From assembly GCF_002223055.1 (NCBI RefSeq), contig NZ_NKFL01000006.1, forward strand, positions 1,302,001 to 1,366,000: a DNA stretch of 64,000 nucleotides, read 5' to 3'. The notes beneath the pieces were generated by a model. It had not been told where the DNA came from and did no database searches. It saw nothing but the letters and a program-made list of their open reading frames with translations. This DNA is from Burkholderia sp. HI2500. Its GTDB lineage: Bacteria > Pseudomonadota > Gammaproteobacteria > Burkholderiales > Burkholderiaceae. This document shows positions 1 to 8,554 of this stretch, piece after piece. A program made the translations under genes and the position numbers. Position 1 is the stretch's first letter, and every line of letters begins with the position of its first letter.

Positions 1-1
1 G

Positions 2-124
2 GAATACCTGTTCCATTGCGGCGAGATGCGCCTGCGCGCATTCGGCCACGTGCCGCGCGCAGCGGGCAAGCACTGGATCGAATTCCCGGCCAACGACTGC
101 TGGGCGTTCGCGAAAGCGGGCTGA
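2..124 (+). CDS. C-terminal end of a cut-off gene, possibly an ABC transporter ATPase
   Basis: The window opens inside a reading frame that runs 40 codons to a TGA at 122-124. The visible tail contains GEMRLRAFGHVPRAAGKHW followed by EFPANDCWAF. Its pattern of short beta strands ending in a hydrophobic strand near the C-terminus resembles a TOBE domain at the end of an importer ATPase. Only the last 40 residues are visible, so the family call is weak. The start lies outside the window. The porin gene follows 130 nt later on the same strand with its own ribosome binding site, so the two need not be cotranscribed. Confidence 0.45.
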   Translation, partial: EYLFHCGEMRLRAFGHVPRAAGKHWIEFPANDCWAFAKAG

Positions 125-254
125 CCCCGTCGCGGCGGCCCACGCGCCGCCGCGCATGCATTCGCGCACACCTCCCTTCGCGCTCCGCATCGGCGCGACG
201 CGTACCCGCTTTCTGTTTCAACCCGCCCACAAAAACCAAGGAGACACCGTCAAA

Positions 255-1346
255 ATGAAGTCACGCGCAGAACGTTCCATTCGAACAGTAGTCCTCACCA
301 GTTCGGCCGCGGCAGCCTGTATCGCCGTGCCGGCCGCGCACGCGCAGTCGTCGGTCACGATCTACGGGATCATGGACGCCGGCATCGAGTTCGCGAACCA
401 CGCGGCGCCGGAAGGCGGCAATTCCGTCAAGCTCAAGTCGGGCAACAAGAACACGTCGCGGTGGGGCTTGCGCGGCGTCGAGGATCTCGGCGGCGGGCTG
501 AAGGCGGTGTTCCGGCTGGAAAGCGGGATCGACCTCGCGAACGGCGCGTCCGACGACGGCCCCGACTCGATCTTCGCGCGCCGCGCAACGGTCGGCCTGA
601 AAAGCAAATGGGGCGAACTGACGCTCGGCCGCAACTTCACCGTCACGTATGACTACATGATGCCGTTCGACCCGATGGGTTACTCGCAGAACTATTCATG
701 GGCCTCGTCGTCGATGGCGACCGGCGGGCGCAAGGATGGCATGTTCACGCGCTCGTCGAATGCGGTGCGCTACGACGGTGAATTCAGCGGCTTCAAGTTC
801 GGCGCGTTGTACGGCTTCGGCAACGTGCCGGGCAGCATCAAGACCAGCTCGAAATACGACTTCGCGGCCGGCTACGAAACAGGCCCGTTCGCCGCGGTGG
901 TCGCGTTCGACCGGCAGAACGGCGCGGCCGACAGCGTCACGCCGGCCGATGCGGTCAACTATATCCAGGGCATCCATGCCGGCCTGAGCTACGACTTCGG
1001 CAACCTGAAGACGATGGCCGGCTACCGCAACTACAAGCGCACGTATCGCACGAGCGCCGCGAACCAGTTGAGCGACATGTACTGGGTCGGCGGCTCGTAT
1101 CAGTTCACGCCGACGTTCTCGCTGATCGGCGCCGTGTATCACCAGAACATCAAGGGCGGCACGGATGCCGATCCGACGCTCGTGTCGATGCGCGCGCAAT
1201 ACGCGCTGTCGAAGCGCACGGTGCTGTACGCAGCCGGTGCATTCGCGATCGGGCAGCATGGGCAGAAGGTCGGTGTATCGCGCGATGTCAACGGGTACGG
1301 CACCACGCAGGTCGGGGTGACGGCCGGGATTCAGCAGCGGTTCTGA
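255..1346 (+). CDS. Gram-negative porin (OmpC-like, Burkholderia type)
   Basis: A 363-residue outer-membrane general porin. The start at 255 is chosen over the upstream in-frame ATG at 156 because AAGGAG lies 12 nt before it and because a clean signal peptide follows: basic MKSRAERSIR, a hydrophobic core, and a cleavage site after AHA at residue 30. The mature protein begins QSSVTIYGIMDAG, the usual opening of the betaproteobacterial 16-stranded trimeric porins. It contains the internal RWGLRGVEDLGGGLKAVFRLE segment typical of Porin_4 and ends in phenylalanine, the outer-membrane assembly signal. It would form a passive diffusion channel for small hydrophilic solutes. It appears monocistronic and converges on the oxidoreductase gene that ends at 1535. 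Confidence 0.95.
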   Translation: MKSRAERSIRTVVLTSSAAAACIAVPAAHAQSSVTIYGIMDAGIEFANHAAPEGGNSVKLKSGNKNTSRWGLRGVEDLGGGLKAVFRLESGIDLANGASDDGPDSIFARRATVGLKSKWGELTLGRNFTVTYDYMMPFDPMGYSQNYSWASSSMATGGRKDGMFTRSSNAVRYDGEFSGFKFGALYGFGNVPGSIKTSSKYDFAAGYETGPFAAVVAFDRQNGAADSVTPADAVNYIQGIHAGLSYDFGNLKTMAGYRNYKRTYRTSAANQLSDMYWVGGSYQFTPTFSLIGAVYHQNIKGGTDADPTLVSMRAQYALSKRTVLYAAGAFAIGQHGQKVGVSRDVNGYGTTQVGVTAGIQQRF

Positions 1347-1534
1347 GTCTGATGCGGCGGATGGCGGCGCGCGCGTTGCGTCGCTGCGCCGCGTCGCCCG
1401 TTCACTCGCGACGGGCCACCGTACCCTTGTTTGTTGCACGAAGCGTGCTCGCCGTACCCATCGGTATCGTGAAGAGATCACGTGCGTGAACGGTGCCCGC
1501 CGTGCGTTCGGCCACGCGGTGCACCGCCGCTTCT

Positions 1535-2500
1535 TCATCTGCCCTCGTCCATCGTGAACACCGATCGCACGAGGCTGCTCGTATCGCCCCAATGCACGCC
1601 GACGTCCGCCAGCGGCACTACCCGCGTCTCGATTGCCAGCCCCGCCGGCCCGGCCGCGTCGAATACGCCGCGCACCGAGGCCAGCAGGCGCGGCAACGGC
1701 ACACTGCCGAGGCCGCTGCCCATCAGCTCGATGGCGGTCGCCCGCAGCACCGCGCCCGGCAGCAGCACATCCGCGCCGCCGATCGAACCGATCTGCACGA
1801 AGCGCAGCCGGCGGCCTTCGGGCGTCGCCTTCGCCGCAGCAACCAGCAGCGTCTGCGCGCTGGCACCCCACAAATAGTCGAGCACAACGTCTACGCCTGC
1901 GCGAAAGTGTGGCTCGAGCGCACGCGCCAGATGCGCGTCGTCCTGCTGCAGCGACACGACGGCATCCGCGCCCGCGTTCAGCAATGCCTGCGGCGCAGCC
2001 GCGTTGCGGCCGGTCGCGATCACCTTCGCCGCGCCGAGATGCTTCGCGATCCGCACCGCCAGCCGCCCCGACGTACCGGTCGCGCCGTTGACGAGCACCG
2101 TCTCGCCCGCGACGAGCCGGGCGCGCTCGGTCAGCGCGGCCCACGACGACATCCCGGGAATCGCGATCGCCGCGGCCGTGATGTCGTCGAGCGCGTCGGG
2201 CAACGGCACGCACCGCGTATCGGGCACGATCGTGCACTCGGCCATCGCGCCGAACGGTGCGGGCGCGCCGAAGAAATAGACGCGCTGCCCGTCATCGAGG
2301 CGGCCCACGCCGTCGACGCCGACGACGAACGGATAACGCCATTCCGACGAGTAATGCGTACCGGACGCCCGCCCCTGCGCGATCCGGCTCAGCGCGGACG
2401 CCGTCACGTCGATCAGGCGATGGCCCGGCATCGCGCGCGGTGCTTCGAAATCCATATGGACGGGACGCTCGCCGGCGCCCGTCACGACTGCTGCTTTCAT
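1535..2500 (-). CDS. Zinc-independent MDR-family alcohol dehydrogenase/quinone oxidoreductase
   Basis: A 321-residue medium-chain dehydrogenase/reductase. The start at 2500 gives MKAAVVTGAGERPVHMDF, with AAGGAG 11 nt upstream; longer in-frame starts read into the neighbouring gene. The N-terminal GroES-like domain is followed by the nucleotide-binding signature LVNGATGTSGRLAVRIAKHLGA at about residues 136-157, the AxxGxxG form typical of NADPH quinone reductases. No cysteine cluster for structural zinc is visible. The likely reaction is NADPH-dependent reduction of a quinone or enone, but the substrate cannot be read from sequence. It lies 46 nt downstream of a small gene on the same strand, probably in one operon, with a divergent AraC regulator beyond that may control both. 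Confidence 0.85.
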   Translation of the reverse strand: MKAAVVTGAGERPVHMDFEAPRAMPGHRLIDVTASALSRIAQGRASGTHYSSEWRYPFVVGVDGVGRLDDGQRVYFFGAPAPFGAMAECTIVPDTRCVPLPDALDDITAAAIAIPGMSSWAALTERARLVAGETVLVNGATGTSGRLAVRIAKHLGAAKVIATGRNAAAPQALLNAGADAVVSLQQDDAHLARALEPHFRAGVDVVLDYLWGASAQTLLVAAAKATPEGRRLRFVQIGSIGGADVLLPGAVLRATAIELMGSGLGSVPLPRLLASVRGVFDAAGPAGLAIETRVVPLADVGVHWGDTSSLVRSVFTMDEGR

Positions 2501-2546
2501 GGTGACTCCTTGAATCGGGATACTCGATCGACAGTTCCCGCGCGTG

Positions 2547-2798
2547 TCAATGCGCTTCGAGCCACGCGCGCAGCGTGGGATCGCGTACGTCCAGCACGTC
2601 GAACAGGCCAAGTGCGCGCAACGCGGGCAACGCGTCGATCGTGTCGGCCTCCGCGCGCGCCCGGTCGGCAGGCGCAGCGTTCGGGTCGGTCAGCACTCGC
2701 GCGTTGACCAGGAACGCGCCGACGGTGCCCTTGCGGATCGTCGTTCCGCCGGCCTCGATCCGGTCGGCATGGTCGGGAAGCATCTGTTCGGCTCGCAT
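2547..2798 (-). CDS. Small conserved hypothetical protein upstream of the oxidoreductase
   Basis: An 83-residue soluble protein, MRAEQMLPDHADRIEAGGT at the start and LRAWLEAH at the end, with no signal peptide or membrane segment. The reading frame shows the coding bias of its neighbours. It sits between the oxidoreductase (46 nt downstream, same strand) and the divergent AraC gene, so it is probably the first gene of a two-gene operon. I do not recognise a named family. It is predominantly helical in appearance and acidic. A role as a partner or specificity factor of the oxidoreductase is only a guess from position. Confidence 0.6.
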   Translation of the reverse strand: MRAEQMLPDHADRIEAGGTTIRKGTVGAFLVNARVLTDPNAAPADRARAEADTIDALPALRALGLFDVLDVRDPTLRAWLEAH

Positions 2799-2859
2799 CG
2801 TGTCGTACTCCGGTTGTCATCGATGGATGCAGTGTAGGCGTGCGAATCCGGCCGATCTC

Positions 2860-2883
2860 CGGTATAACGGCCATTCGATACCG
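2860..2883. promoter_or_regulatory. Inverted repeat in the AraC/oxidoreductase divergent region
   Basis: CGGTAT at 2860-2865 pairs with ATACCG at 2878-2883 across a 12-nt spacer. It lies 10 nt before the AraC-family start codon and in the 95-nt gap between divergent genes. This is a possible binding site for the regulator, by position only. Confidence 0.25.
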
Positions 2884-2893
2884 CTATCCGGCC

Positions 2894-3703
2894 ATGTCCG
2901 ATCCACTCCTGCCCGCCCGATTCGTCACGTCCGACGACGGCCCGTTCGTCGTCGCGGCCGTCCTGTCGCAACGCGATCCGCGCGTGACGCCATCCCACTC
3001 GCACGCGCGCGGCCAGCTCGTCGGCGCGCTGAGCGGGCTGCTGACGATCGGTCTCGACGATCAGGACTGGGTCGTGCCGGCGATCCATGCGATCTGGATT
3101 CCGCCGCATTGCCGGCATTCGCTGCGCTCGTTCGGGCCGATTTCCGGCTGGTCGGCGTTCGTTGCCGAAGCACGCTGCGCGGCGCTGCCGGATACGCCGC
3201 GCGCGATCCGCACGACGCCGCTGCTGCGCGAGGCCGTGCAGCGGGCGGCGAGTTGGGAGGGTTCGGCGCTGGATGCCGCTCAAACGCGGATCGCCGACGT
3301 GATCCTCGATGAAATCGCATCGTCGGAAGTCGAGGCGCTGGGGCTGGTGCGGCCGCAAGATCCGCGGCTGATGAAGATCACCGATGCGCTTGCCGCCGAT
3401 CTAGCGGACAACCGGCGGCTGGAGGAATGGGCCGAATGGGCCGGCATCAGTGCGCGGACGATGAGCCGCCGCTTCGTCGCGGAGACGGGGCTGACGTTCG
3501 CGCAGTGGCGTCAGCAGGCCAGGCTGCTGCGGGCGCTGGAGCGCATTGCCGACGGCGTGCCGGTGACGACGATCGCGCTCGACCTCGGGTACGACAACGT
3601 GAGCGCGTTCATCGACATGTTCCGGCGCGCGTTGGGAACGACGCCGGGGAGGTATATGGCGCTTACGACGCGTGACACCAGGGATGGCAGAATTCAGTCA
3701 TAG
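2894..3703 (+). CDS. AraC-family transcriptional regulator with N-terminal cupin
   Basis: A 269-residue regulator. The start at 2894 (MSDPLLPARFVTSDDGPF) is preferred to an in-frame ATG at 2840 because the extra 18 residues run through the likely promoter. An N-terminal cupin sensor domain contains SHSHARGQLVGALSGLL at about residues 36-52 and VVPAIHAIWIPPHCRHSL at about 60-77. The C-terminal double helix-turn-helix follows, with WAGISARTMSRRFVAETGLT and then IALDLGYDNVSAFIDMFRRA and TPGRY, the canonical AraC/XylS DNA-binding block. It is divergent from the small-protein/oxidoreductase pair and is the obvious candidate to regulate it. The ligand is unknown. Confidence 0.9.
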   Translation: MSDPLLPARFVTSDDGPFVVAAVLSQRDPRVTPSHSHARGQLVGALSGLLTIGLDDQDWVVPAIHAIWIPPHCRHSLRSFGPISGWSAFVAEARCAALPDTPRAIRTTPLLREAVQRAASWEGSALDAAQTRIADVILDEIASSEVEALGLVRPQDPRLMKITDALAADLADNRRLEEWAEWAGISARTMSRRFVAETGLTFAQWRQQARLLRALERIADGVPVTTIALDLGYDNVSAFIDMFRRALGTTPGRYMALTTRDTRDGRIQS

Positions 3704-3815
3704 CCCATGCAGCTCATCTTCGGATCAAAGACTTTGGCACGCCCCTCGCTCCACACCTGCTTCGCTTCGCCAGGACGACCGGCCTTCGGCATGCATGTCG
3801 GCTATTGGATCAGGC

Positions 3816-4503
3816 TCATTTGCCCGCCTCCTGATTCAACGCCTTCTCCACCTTTTCGTGCAGTTGCCGGTCGTATGCCTCGGCCGCTTTGTCGCGCTCG
3901 CGCAGCGCCTGCATCTGCGCGTTCGCCGTGGCGTCGAGCACACCCTGAACGACATACGGATCGTTGCTGGCCGGCTTGTCCAACGAACTGCCGTCGTCGA
4001 CGCGGACGCGAATCCGATCGTCCTCGAGGAACTGCACCACGAAGTTGTACTGCGTGGGTCCATACGGCGGCACTTTTGCCACGGCTTCGAGCCATTGGTC
4101 GCCGCTACGGTCGTTGGCGTCGTATGGGTGCGAGTCACGCTCCCAACGCACGTGCACCGTCATACCGTCGCGCCACTTCTCCGGCACATAGACGCAGCAC
4201 GATTCGGAGCCACCACCACTCGGTTCCCCGGTCTTGCCAACCGGTGCGATATTCGGACCTCCCCCGCTTCGACCTTCGGCATCCGTGATGGAGAAACTTC
4301 CAACCCCATACGATGCGTAATTCAATCCGCTGACCGACGCCGGATTCTCGACCGCGCTGGCGGCAGGCGCCACCGGCGCGGCCACGCCTGCCTGCGACGT
4401 CCTAATGGCAACCGGCCACCAGCACGCCCAACGAGAGCGCAGCCAGAAGCCGCACCGGCATGGCTGAAGGTCGCGCCCTGCGGCGCATCGGAACATTTTT
4501 CAT
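3816..4503 (-). pseudogene. DUF3304-type lipoprotein gene split by a frameshift
   Basis: Two overlapping frames together make one expected protein. The first starts at 4503 (MKNVPMRRR, with a further ATG at 4461 reading MPVRLLAALSLG) and carries a lipoprotein signal ending VLVAGC, but it stops one codon later at 4402-4404. The second frame runs to 3816 and contains the body of a DUF3304-like protein, with SVSGLNYASYGVGSFSI, CCVYVPEKWRDGMTVHVRW and QYNFVVQFLEDDRIRVRVDD. Removing one C from the CC pair just before the stop would join lipobox and body in one frame. It is either a genuine disrupted gene or a sequencing error. DUF3304 lipoproteins are often found with type VI secretion effector-immunity islands. 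The Sel1-repeat gene lies upstream on the same strand. Confidence 0.6.
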
Positions 4504-4619
4504 TGGGCGAATCAACTTGCTTCCTCGAACTGCTTTCTGATCGGCATAGACCCGATGGGACTTGTCGCGCGTTCGAACCCTCATCGTGTGCGCGGCGCTG
4601 CTCTTGGCCGCCTCGTCGG

Positions 4620-5645
4620 CTAAGTGACCGCCTTCGCGGTATTGATCAGCGTTTGTATATCGCCGTTCCATTTGGGGAGCGGCGCTGGCGGCAAGGGCAA
4701 TATCTTGTCCAGGTTGGGAAGCTTCAATCGCCCATCGTAAAGTTTCAAGATATCGACGAATTTGCCATAGCGTCGAGCACGTACTTTGTCGACATGGCCG
4801 ACCAGGTTGGTGCCATTGTCGAGGTCCATCCCGTCAAATTCCGCAGCAAGGCTATCGGCACATTTGGCGCTTCCCAGCTTGACGCCTTCATGCAAGACGT
4901 TCAGTGCACGGCGTTTTGCCTCGAGCGTATTGGGACGGGCGTAGATCAACCCCAGTTTCTCTGCCGCATCGCCATACCCCTGTGCCAGCGCACATTCGAG
5001 CATCCTGGTTCCCACCGCCTGGTTGGCCCAAAAACCCTCGCCGGGATTGTCGTAAGACGCGGCCAGCTTGTAGCCAAGGAAAGCCATCGCGGCCGGACTC
5101 CCCATATCGGCTGCTCGCTGGAAAAATGCGTACGCCGTCCTGGCACCGCCGCCCTTGACCACTCCGTCGAGGTGATATATGCCCATCCGGTCGTATGCAT
5201 CGGGAATATCGAGCCTCATGGCCCTCTCGACCCACTGAATCGCAGCTTCAGGATCGTGTTCCGGTACGCCGGAACGATTGCTCAAAATCAGCGACGCCAG
5301 GTTGAGCATCGCCTTCCAGTGGTTTCTTCCGGCCGCCTGTAGATAGAGCTGATACACCTTGGCATAGTCGATGTTGTCGGCGGGTATGGCCGGATCGTCC
5401 AATGTCAACGCTTGCTGAAACCATATTTCCGCCTGCGGATCAACTGGAGACACCCGTTGTGCCTCAACTACGCAGGTGAAGTCTTTTCGATGTGGATCGA
5501 AGAGCGGCAGTTTTTCGTCACGTGGGAGATCAGACGTCGCAGTGGTCCACTGATGATCGACGGAAGTCAGGATGCCTGCATGCGCCGCCGAGACGAGCAG
5601 TAAAGCGGCGAGCGAGAAGCGCAACGCATCAATCAAAAATTTCAT
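4620..5645 (-). CDS. Exported Sel1-like repeat protein (DUF6396-like)
   Basis: A 341-residue protein with a signal peptide (MKFLIDALRFSLAALLLVSAAHA, cleavage about residue 23) and helical repeats of the Sel1 type between about residues 80 and 250. Visible repeat cores include AMLNLASLILSNRSGVPEHD, AYDRMGIYHLDGVVKGGGA and AAMAFLGYKLAASY. The C-terminal part (GNGDIQ-like, after residue 300) is not repeat-like. Such DUF6396/Sel1 proteins commonly neighbour DUF3304 lipoproteins and type VI secretion lipase effectors, where they are thought to act as periplasmic immunity or adaptor proteins. No effector gene is present here. It overlaps the truncated PIN gene by 4 nt, and local GC content is visibly lower than in the surrounding genes, suggesting acquisition. 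Confidence 0.75.
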   Translation of the reverse strand: MKFLIDALRFSLAALLLVSAAHAGILTSVDHQWTTATSDLPRDEKLPLFDPHRKDFTCVVEAQRVSPVDPQAEIWFQQALTLDDPAIPADNIDYAKVYQLYLQAAGRNHWKAMLNLASLILSNRSGVPEHDPEAAIQWVERAMRLDIPDAYDRMGIYHLDGVVKGGGARTAYAFFQRAADMGSPAAMAFLGYKLAASYDNPGEGFWANQAVGTRMLECALAQGYGDAAEKLGLIYARPNTLEAKRRALNVLHEGVKLGSAKCADSLAAEFDGMDLDNGTNLVGHVDKVRARRYGKFVDILKLYDGRLKLPNLDKILPLPPAPLPKWNGDIQTLINTAKAVT

Positions 5646-5908
5646 GTGCGGCCCGACTCGTCAGTGCCACCGATACCGTCACCATTTGACACGGAGACCG
5701 AACGGGACGACATCGTGGTCGACGAACAGCGCTCGGTGCTCAAGTCGGGACGGTTGCGCAAGAGGTTACGCTTCCACTCGTTATGAATATGCGCGCTCCA
5801 GCGAGCCCGGAAGCATCCACTCAACGCCAGCCGCATCAGAAAATCGCGAAGCGGCGCGGGATAAAGCACACAGGCATCGTAGACGGCCGTGAATGGCGAA
5901 CTCGTCAT
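5642..5908 (-). pseudogene. Truncated PIN-domain (VapC-like) toxin
   Basis: The first 55 or so residues match a PIN-domain toxin: FTAVYDACVLYPAPLRDFLM carries the first catalytic aspartate (D11), followed by WSAHIHNEWKRNLLRNRPDL. After this the frame turns into serine-rich sequence and stops at residue 88, where the family normally continues to about 180-190 residues with further acidic catalytic residues. Those residues are missing, so the toxin should be dead. The breakpoint is near 5735. It overlaps the antitoxin stop by 4 nt (ATGA), the normal toxin-antitoxin arrangement. A short alternative frame across the breakpoint ends ALFVDHDVVPFGLRVKW just before the Sel1 gene and may be the tail of a lost gene. 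Confidence 0.7.
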
Positions 5909-6372
5909 TCGTAACCCATCCGCAGCTCCTGAGCCTGCCTGCTCAACTCATCCATTGCGTCGGCACTCGCTTGATCGCGCTCTGCCTTGTAGTGCATCAG
6001 ATCGGAAAAACGCACACGCCGATGCTTGCCCGTCCGGTGATACGGCAGTGCATTCGATTCAAGCAGCTTGATCAAGTGCGGGCGAGAAACATTGAGCAAA
6101 TCCGCCGCTTCCTGAGTAGTCAATTCCGCGTGAACCGGTACGACCTTGACCGCGTTGCCGTCGGCCAGCTCCTCGAGAATATCCACCAACAGCCGAAGTG
6201 CGGACGTCGGGAGTTCAACCTGATGCGCGCGATTCTCGTCGTCAAAGATCTGAATGCGCTGCGTATCGGTTCGCGTCGCGAGATACGCAGCCAATATGCG
6301 CTGCCCTTCGACAGCCGCCTGCATCTCGCGCTCGACAGGCAAGATCACGTCGGGTGTCGTGGGATGGGGCAT
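5905..6372 (-). CDS. Excisionase-type HTH antitoxin of a PIN toxin pair
   Basis: A 155-residue DNA-binding protein starting MPHPTTPDVILPVEREMQAA. The start at 6372 is preferred over 6480 because the longer form adds 36 residues in an AT-rich, promoter-like stretch. The C-terminal half holds a MerR/excisionase-like winged helix (LTTQEAADLLNVSRPHLIKL, then YHRTGKHRRVRFSDLMHY). An N-terminal region with VELPTSALRLLVDILEELADGN is typical of antitoxins that pair with PIN toxins. Its partner toxin, starting in the 4-nt overlap, is truncated. The antitoxin may therefore be an orphan that still represses its own promoter. Residual protection against related toxins elsewhere is possible but not shown. 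Confidence 0.8.
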   Translation of the reverse strand: MPHPTTPDVILPVEREMQAAVEGQRILAAYLATRTDTQRIQIFDDENRAHQVELPTSALRLLVDILEELADGNAVKVVPVHAELTTQEAADLLNVSRPHLIKLLESNALPYHRTGKHRRVRFSDLMHYKAERDQASADAMDELSRQAQELRMGYE

Positions 6373-6485
6373 CGCGCTGTCCAATCGAGGGTTGCAGAAG
6401 TGCATCATCTTATTCGAAATAAACGGAAATCGTAATATTCGAAACACGATATCGCCCCAATTACGCGAATGAAACCCCACTTGAC

Positions 6486-7292
6486 TTAATACGTCCCATT
6501 CCCCTTCTTCACGGCCTGCTCCCCCTTCCCCTTGAACTGCACAGCCAACCGCTCCGCCCCCCTCGCCAGCAGCGTCGTATCGACACCGACCGCGACGAAC
6601 AACGCCCCCGCCTCCAGATAGCGCCGCGCGGCCGCCTCATCGGCGCTCAGAATGCCCGGCGCCTTGCCAGCGGCCTTGATCGTCCGGATCGCACCATCGA
6701 TTGCCGCCTGCACATCCGGATGTCCCGGATTGCCGAGATGCCCGAGATCAGCCGCGAGATCCGCCGGCCCGATGAACACACCGTCCACACCTTCGACCCG
6801 CGCAATCGTCTCGATCGCGTCGAGCCCCGCCCGCGTCTCGACCTGCACGAGCACGGCCATCTCGTCGTTCGCGCGATGCAGGTAGTCACCGACGCGATTC
6901 CACCGCGACGCACGCGCCAGCGCACTGCCCACGCCACGAATCCCGTGCGGCGGATAACGCGTCGCCGCCACCGCCGCGCGCGCCTCGTCGGCGCTCTGCA
7001 CCATCGGCACGAGCAATGTCTGCGCCCCAAGGTCGAGCACCTGCTTGACGATCACCGGATCGTTCCACGGCACGCGCACGACCGGATGCGACGGATACGG
7101 CGCGATCGCCTGCAGTTGCGCGAGGATCGTCGGCACCGTGTTCGGCGCATGCTCGCCGTCGATCAGCAGCCAGTCGAAACCGGCGCCCGCGACCACTTCG
7201 GCGCTGTACGGATTCGCGAGCCCGAGCCACAGCCCGATCTGCGCATCGCCGCGTGCCAGCGCGGCCTTGAAGACATTCGAAGGAATCTGCAT
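6486..7292 (-). CDS. hpaI: 4-hydroxy-2-oxoheptanedioate aldolase HpaI
   Basis: A 268-residue class II pyruvate aldolase (HpcH/HpaI family). It cleaves 4-hydroxy-2-oxoheptane-1,7-dioate to pyruvate and succinate semialdehyde, the last step of homoprotocatechuate degradation. Visible features are [20 protein letters not shown], the catalytic-base block [12 protein letters not shown] (H48), the substrate arginine in [10 protein letters not shown], and the metal-site regions [16 protein letters not shown] and [12 protein letters not shown]. Length matches the family. It is the last gene of the seven-gene hpa operon, 12 nt after hpaH. The next gene on this strand, the antitoxin, begins 113 nt downstream and is unrelated. 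Confidence 0.95.
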   Translation of the reverse strand: MQIPSNVFKAALARGDAQIGLWLGLANPYSAEVVAGAGFDWLLIDGEHAPNTVPTILAQLQAIAPYPSHPVVRVPWNDPVIVKQVLDLGAQTLLVPMVQSADEARAAVAATRYPPHGIRGVGSALARASRWNRVGDYLHRANDEMAVLVQVETRAGLDAIETIARVEGVDGVFIGPADLAADLGHLGNPGHPDVQAAIDGAIRTIKAAGKAPGILSADEAAARRYLEAGALFVAVGVDTTLLARGAERLAVQFKGKGEQAVKKGNGTY

Positions 7293-7304
7293 CGCTCGCT
7301 CACC

Positions 7305-8108
7305 TCACTCGAAGTAGCACTGGATCGTCCCGAGCGGGCCGTAGTCGACGCTGAACGTATCGCCCGGCCGCGCCGCGCACGGCCGCGTGAACGAGCCGCC
7401 GAGCACGATCTGCCCCGGCTCCAGCGCGACATCGAAGCGCGCCAGCCGGTTCGCGAGCCACGCGACGCCGTTCGCCGGATGGTTCAGCACGCCGGCCGCG
7501 ACGCCCGTTTCCTCGACCACGCCATTACGCGACATGATCGCCGCGACCCAGCGCAGGTCGACGTCCTGCGGTTTCACCGGCCGCCCGCCGATCACGACGC
7601 CCGCGTTCGCCGCGTTGTCGGCGATCGTGTCGAACACCTTGCGCGGCCGCTTCGTGTCGGGGTCGATCGACTGGCTGCGCGCGTCGATGATCTCGAGCGC
7701 CGGCACCACATAGTCGACCGCGTCGTACACGTCGAAGATCGTGCAGTCCGGGCCGGTGAGCCGCTTGCCGAGCACGAACGCGAGCTCGACCTCGACGCGC
7801 GGCACGATGAAGCGGCCGGTGGGAATCGTGCCGCCGTCGGCGAAGAACATGTCGTCGAGCAGCGCGCCGTAGTCGGGCTCGTCGATCTGCGACGTGTTCT
7901 GCATCGCCTTCGACGTCAGGCCGATCTTGTGGCCCTTCAGCGTGCGGCCTTCCGCGAGCTTGAGGGCGACCCACGTGCGCTGGATCGCATACGCGTCGTC
8001 GATCGTGATGTCGGGATGGTCGAGCGAGATCTGGCGGATCTGCTTGCGCTCGCGCTCGGCGTCGTGCAGGCGCTGCGCGAGCTGGTCGATGATGGCGGGT
8101 TCGAGCAT
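7305..8108 (-). CDS. hpaH: 2-oxo-hept-4-ene-1,7-dioate hydratase HpaH
   Basis: A 267-residue hydratase of the fumarylacetoacetase/MhpD-like fold. It adds water to 2-oxo-hept-4-ene-1,7-dioate to give the HpaI substrate, with a divalent metal. The start at 8108 reads [20 protein letters not shown]; the much longer open frame upstream is antisense-type noise through hpaF and hpaD. Key segments are [31 protein letters not shown] (acidic metal ligands) and [20 protein letters not shown], then [12 protein letters not shown]. It lies 20 nt after hpaF and 12 nt before hpaI on the same strand. Confidence 0.95.
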   Translation of the reverse strand: MLEPAIIDQLAQRLHDAERERKQIRQISLDHPDITIDDAYAIQRTWVALKLAEGRTLKGHKIGLTSKAMQNTSQIDEPDYGALLDDMFFADGGTIPTGRFIVPRVEVELAFVLGKRLTGPDCTIFDVYDAVDYVVPALEIIDARSQSIDPDTKRPRKVFDTIADNAANAGVVIGGRPVKPQDVDLRWVAAIMSRNGVVEETGVAAGVLNHPANGVAWLANRLARFDVALEPGQIVLGGSFTRPCAARPGDTFSVDYGPLGTIQCYFE

Positions 8109-8128
8109 GGTCGGATCGGGAATGGGGT

Positions 8129-8521
8129 TCAGCCGGCCCGCTTGTAGCGGGCGTGAATGTTGTTGTGCTTGTACGAGCCGCTTTCGCTGAACTCGGTCAG
8201 TTCCATCGACAGCGCCAGGTAGCGTTTCGCGTATAACTCCGCGAAATGCGCGTTGATCGCGTCGAACAGTGCGTCGCACGCGGCCTTTTTCTGCTCGTCG
8301 GTACGGCCCGAGCCGATCTTGAGCGTCACGTGGACGAACGCGTCGTCCTCCGTGCCGTCGGCCACGCAATAGTCCTGCAGCTCGATCGCGCGCGAGCGGA
8401 TGCCGCCCGTCGGGAACACGCCGCCCTGTGCGATCAGCGTGGCGTTGATCGTGCGCAGCAGCGCGGGAATGCGCGCGTCGTCGCGAATGTTCGCGGTGTA
8501 TTCGACGACGATGTGTGGCAT
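8129..8521 (-). CDS. hpaF: 5-carboxymethyl-2-hydroxymuconate delta-isomerase HpaF
   Basis: A 130-residue tautomerase-superfamily enzyme. It shifts the double bond of 5-carboxymethyl-2-hydroxymuconate to give the substrate for HpaG. The protein begins Met-Pro-His-Ile, so removal of the initiator exposes the catalytic N-terminal proline. The rest ([36 protein letters not shown]) matches the CHMI family and its usual length of about 125-130 residues. The conserved arginines follow in the second half ([15 protein letters not shown]). It sits between hpaD (33 nt upstream) and hpaH (20 nt downstream) in the hpa operon. Confidence 0.95.
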   Translation of the reverse strand: MPHIVVEYTANIRDDARIPALLRTINATLIAQGGVFPTGGIRSRAIELQDYCVADGTEDDAFVHVTLKIGSGRTDEQKKAACDALFDAINAHFAELYAKRYLALSMELTEFSESGSYKHNNIHARYKRAG

Positions 8522-8554
8522 GGCGGGTCTCCTGTCGAAGGCGTGGCGCAGCGC

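Noticed and set aside
1482..2707. Several plus-strand open frames opposite the MDR oxidoreductase
   Set aside because: They are antisense to a clear dehydrogenase with a nucleotide-binding motif; their translations are Arg/Pro-rich mirror sequence.
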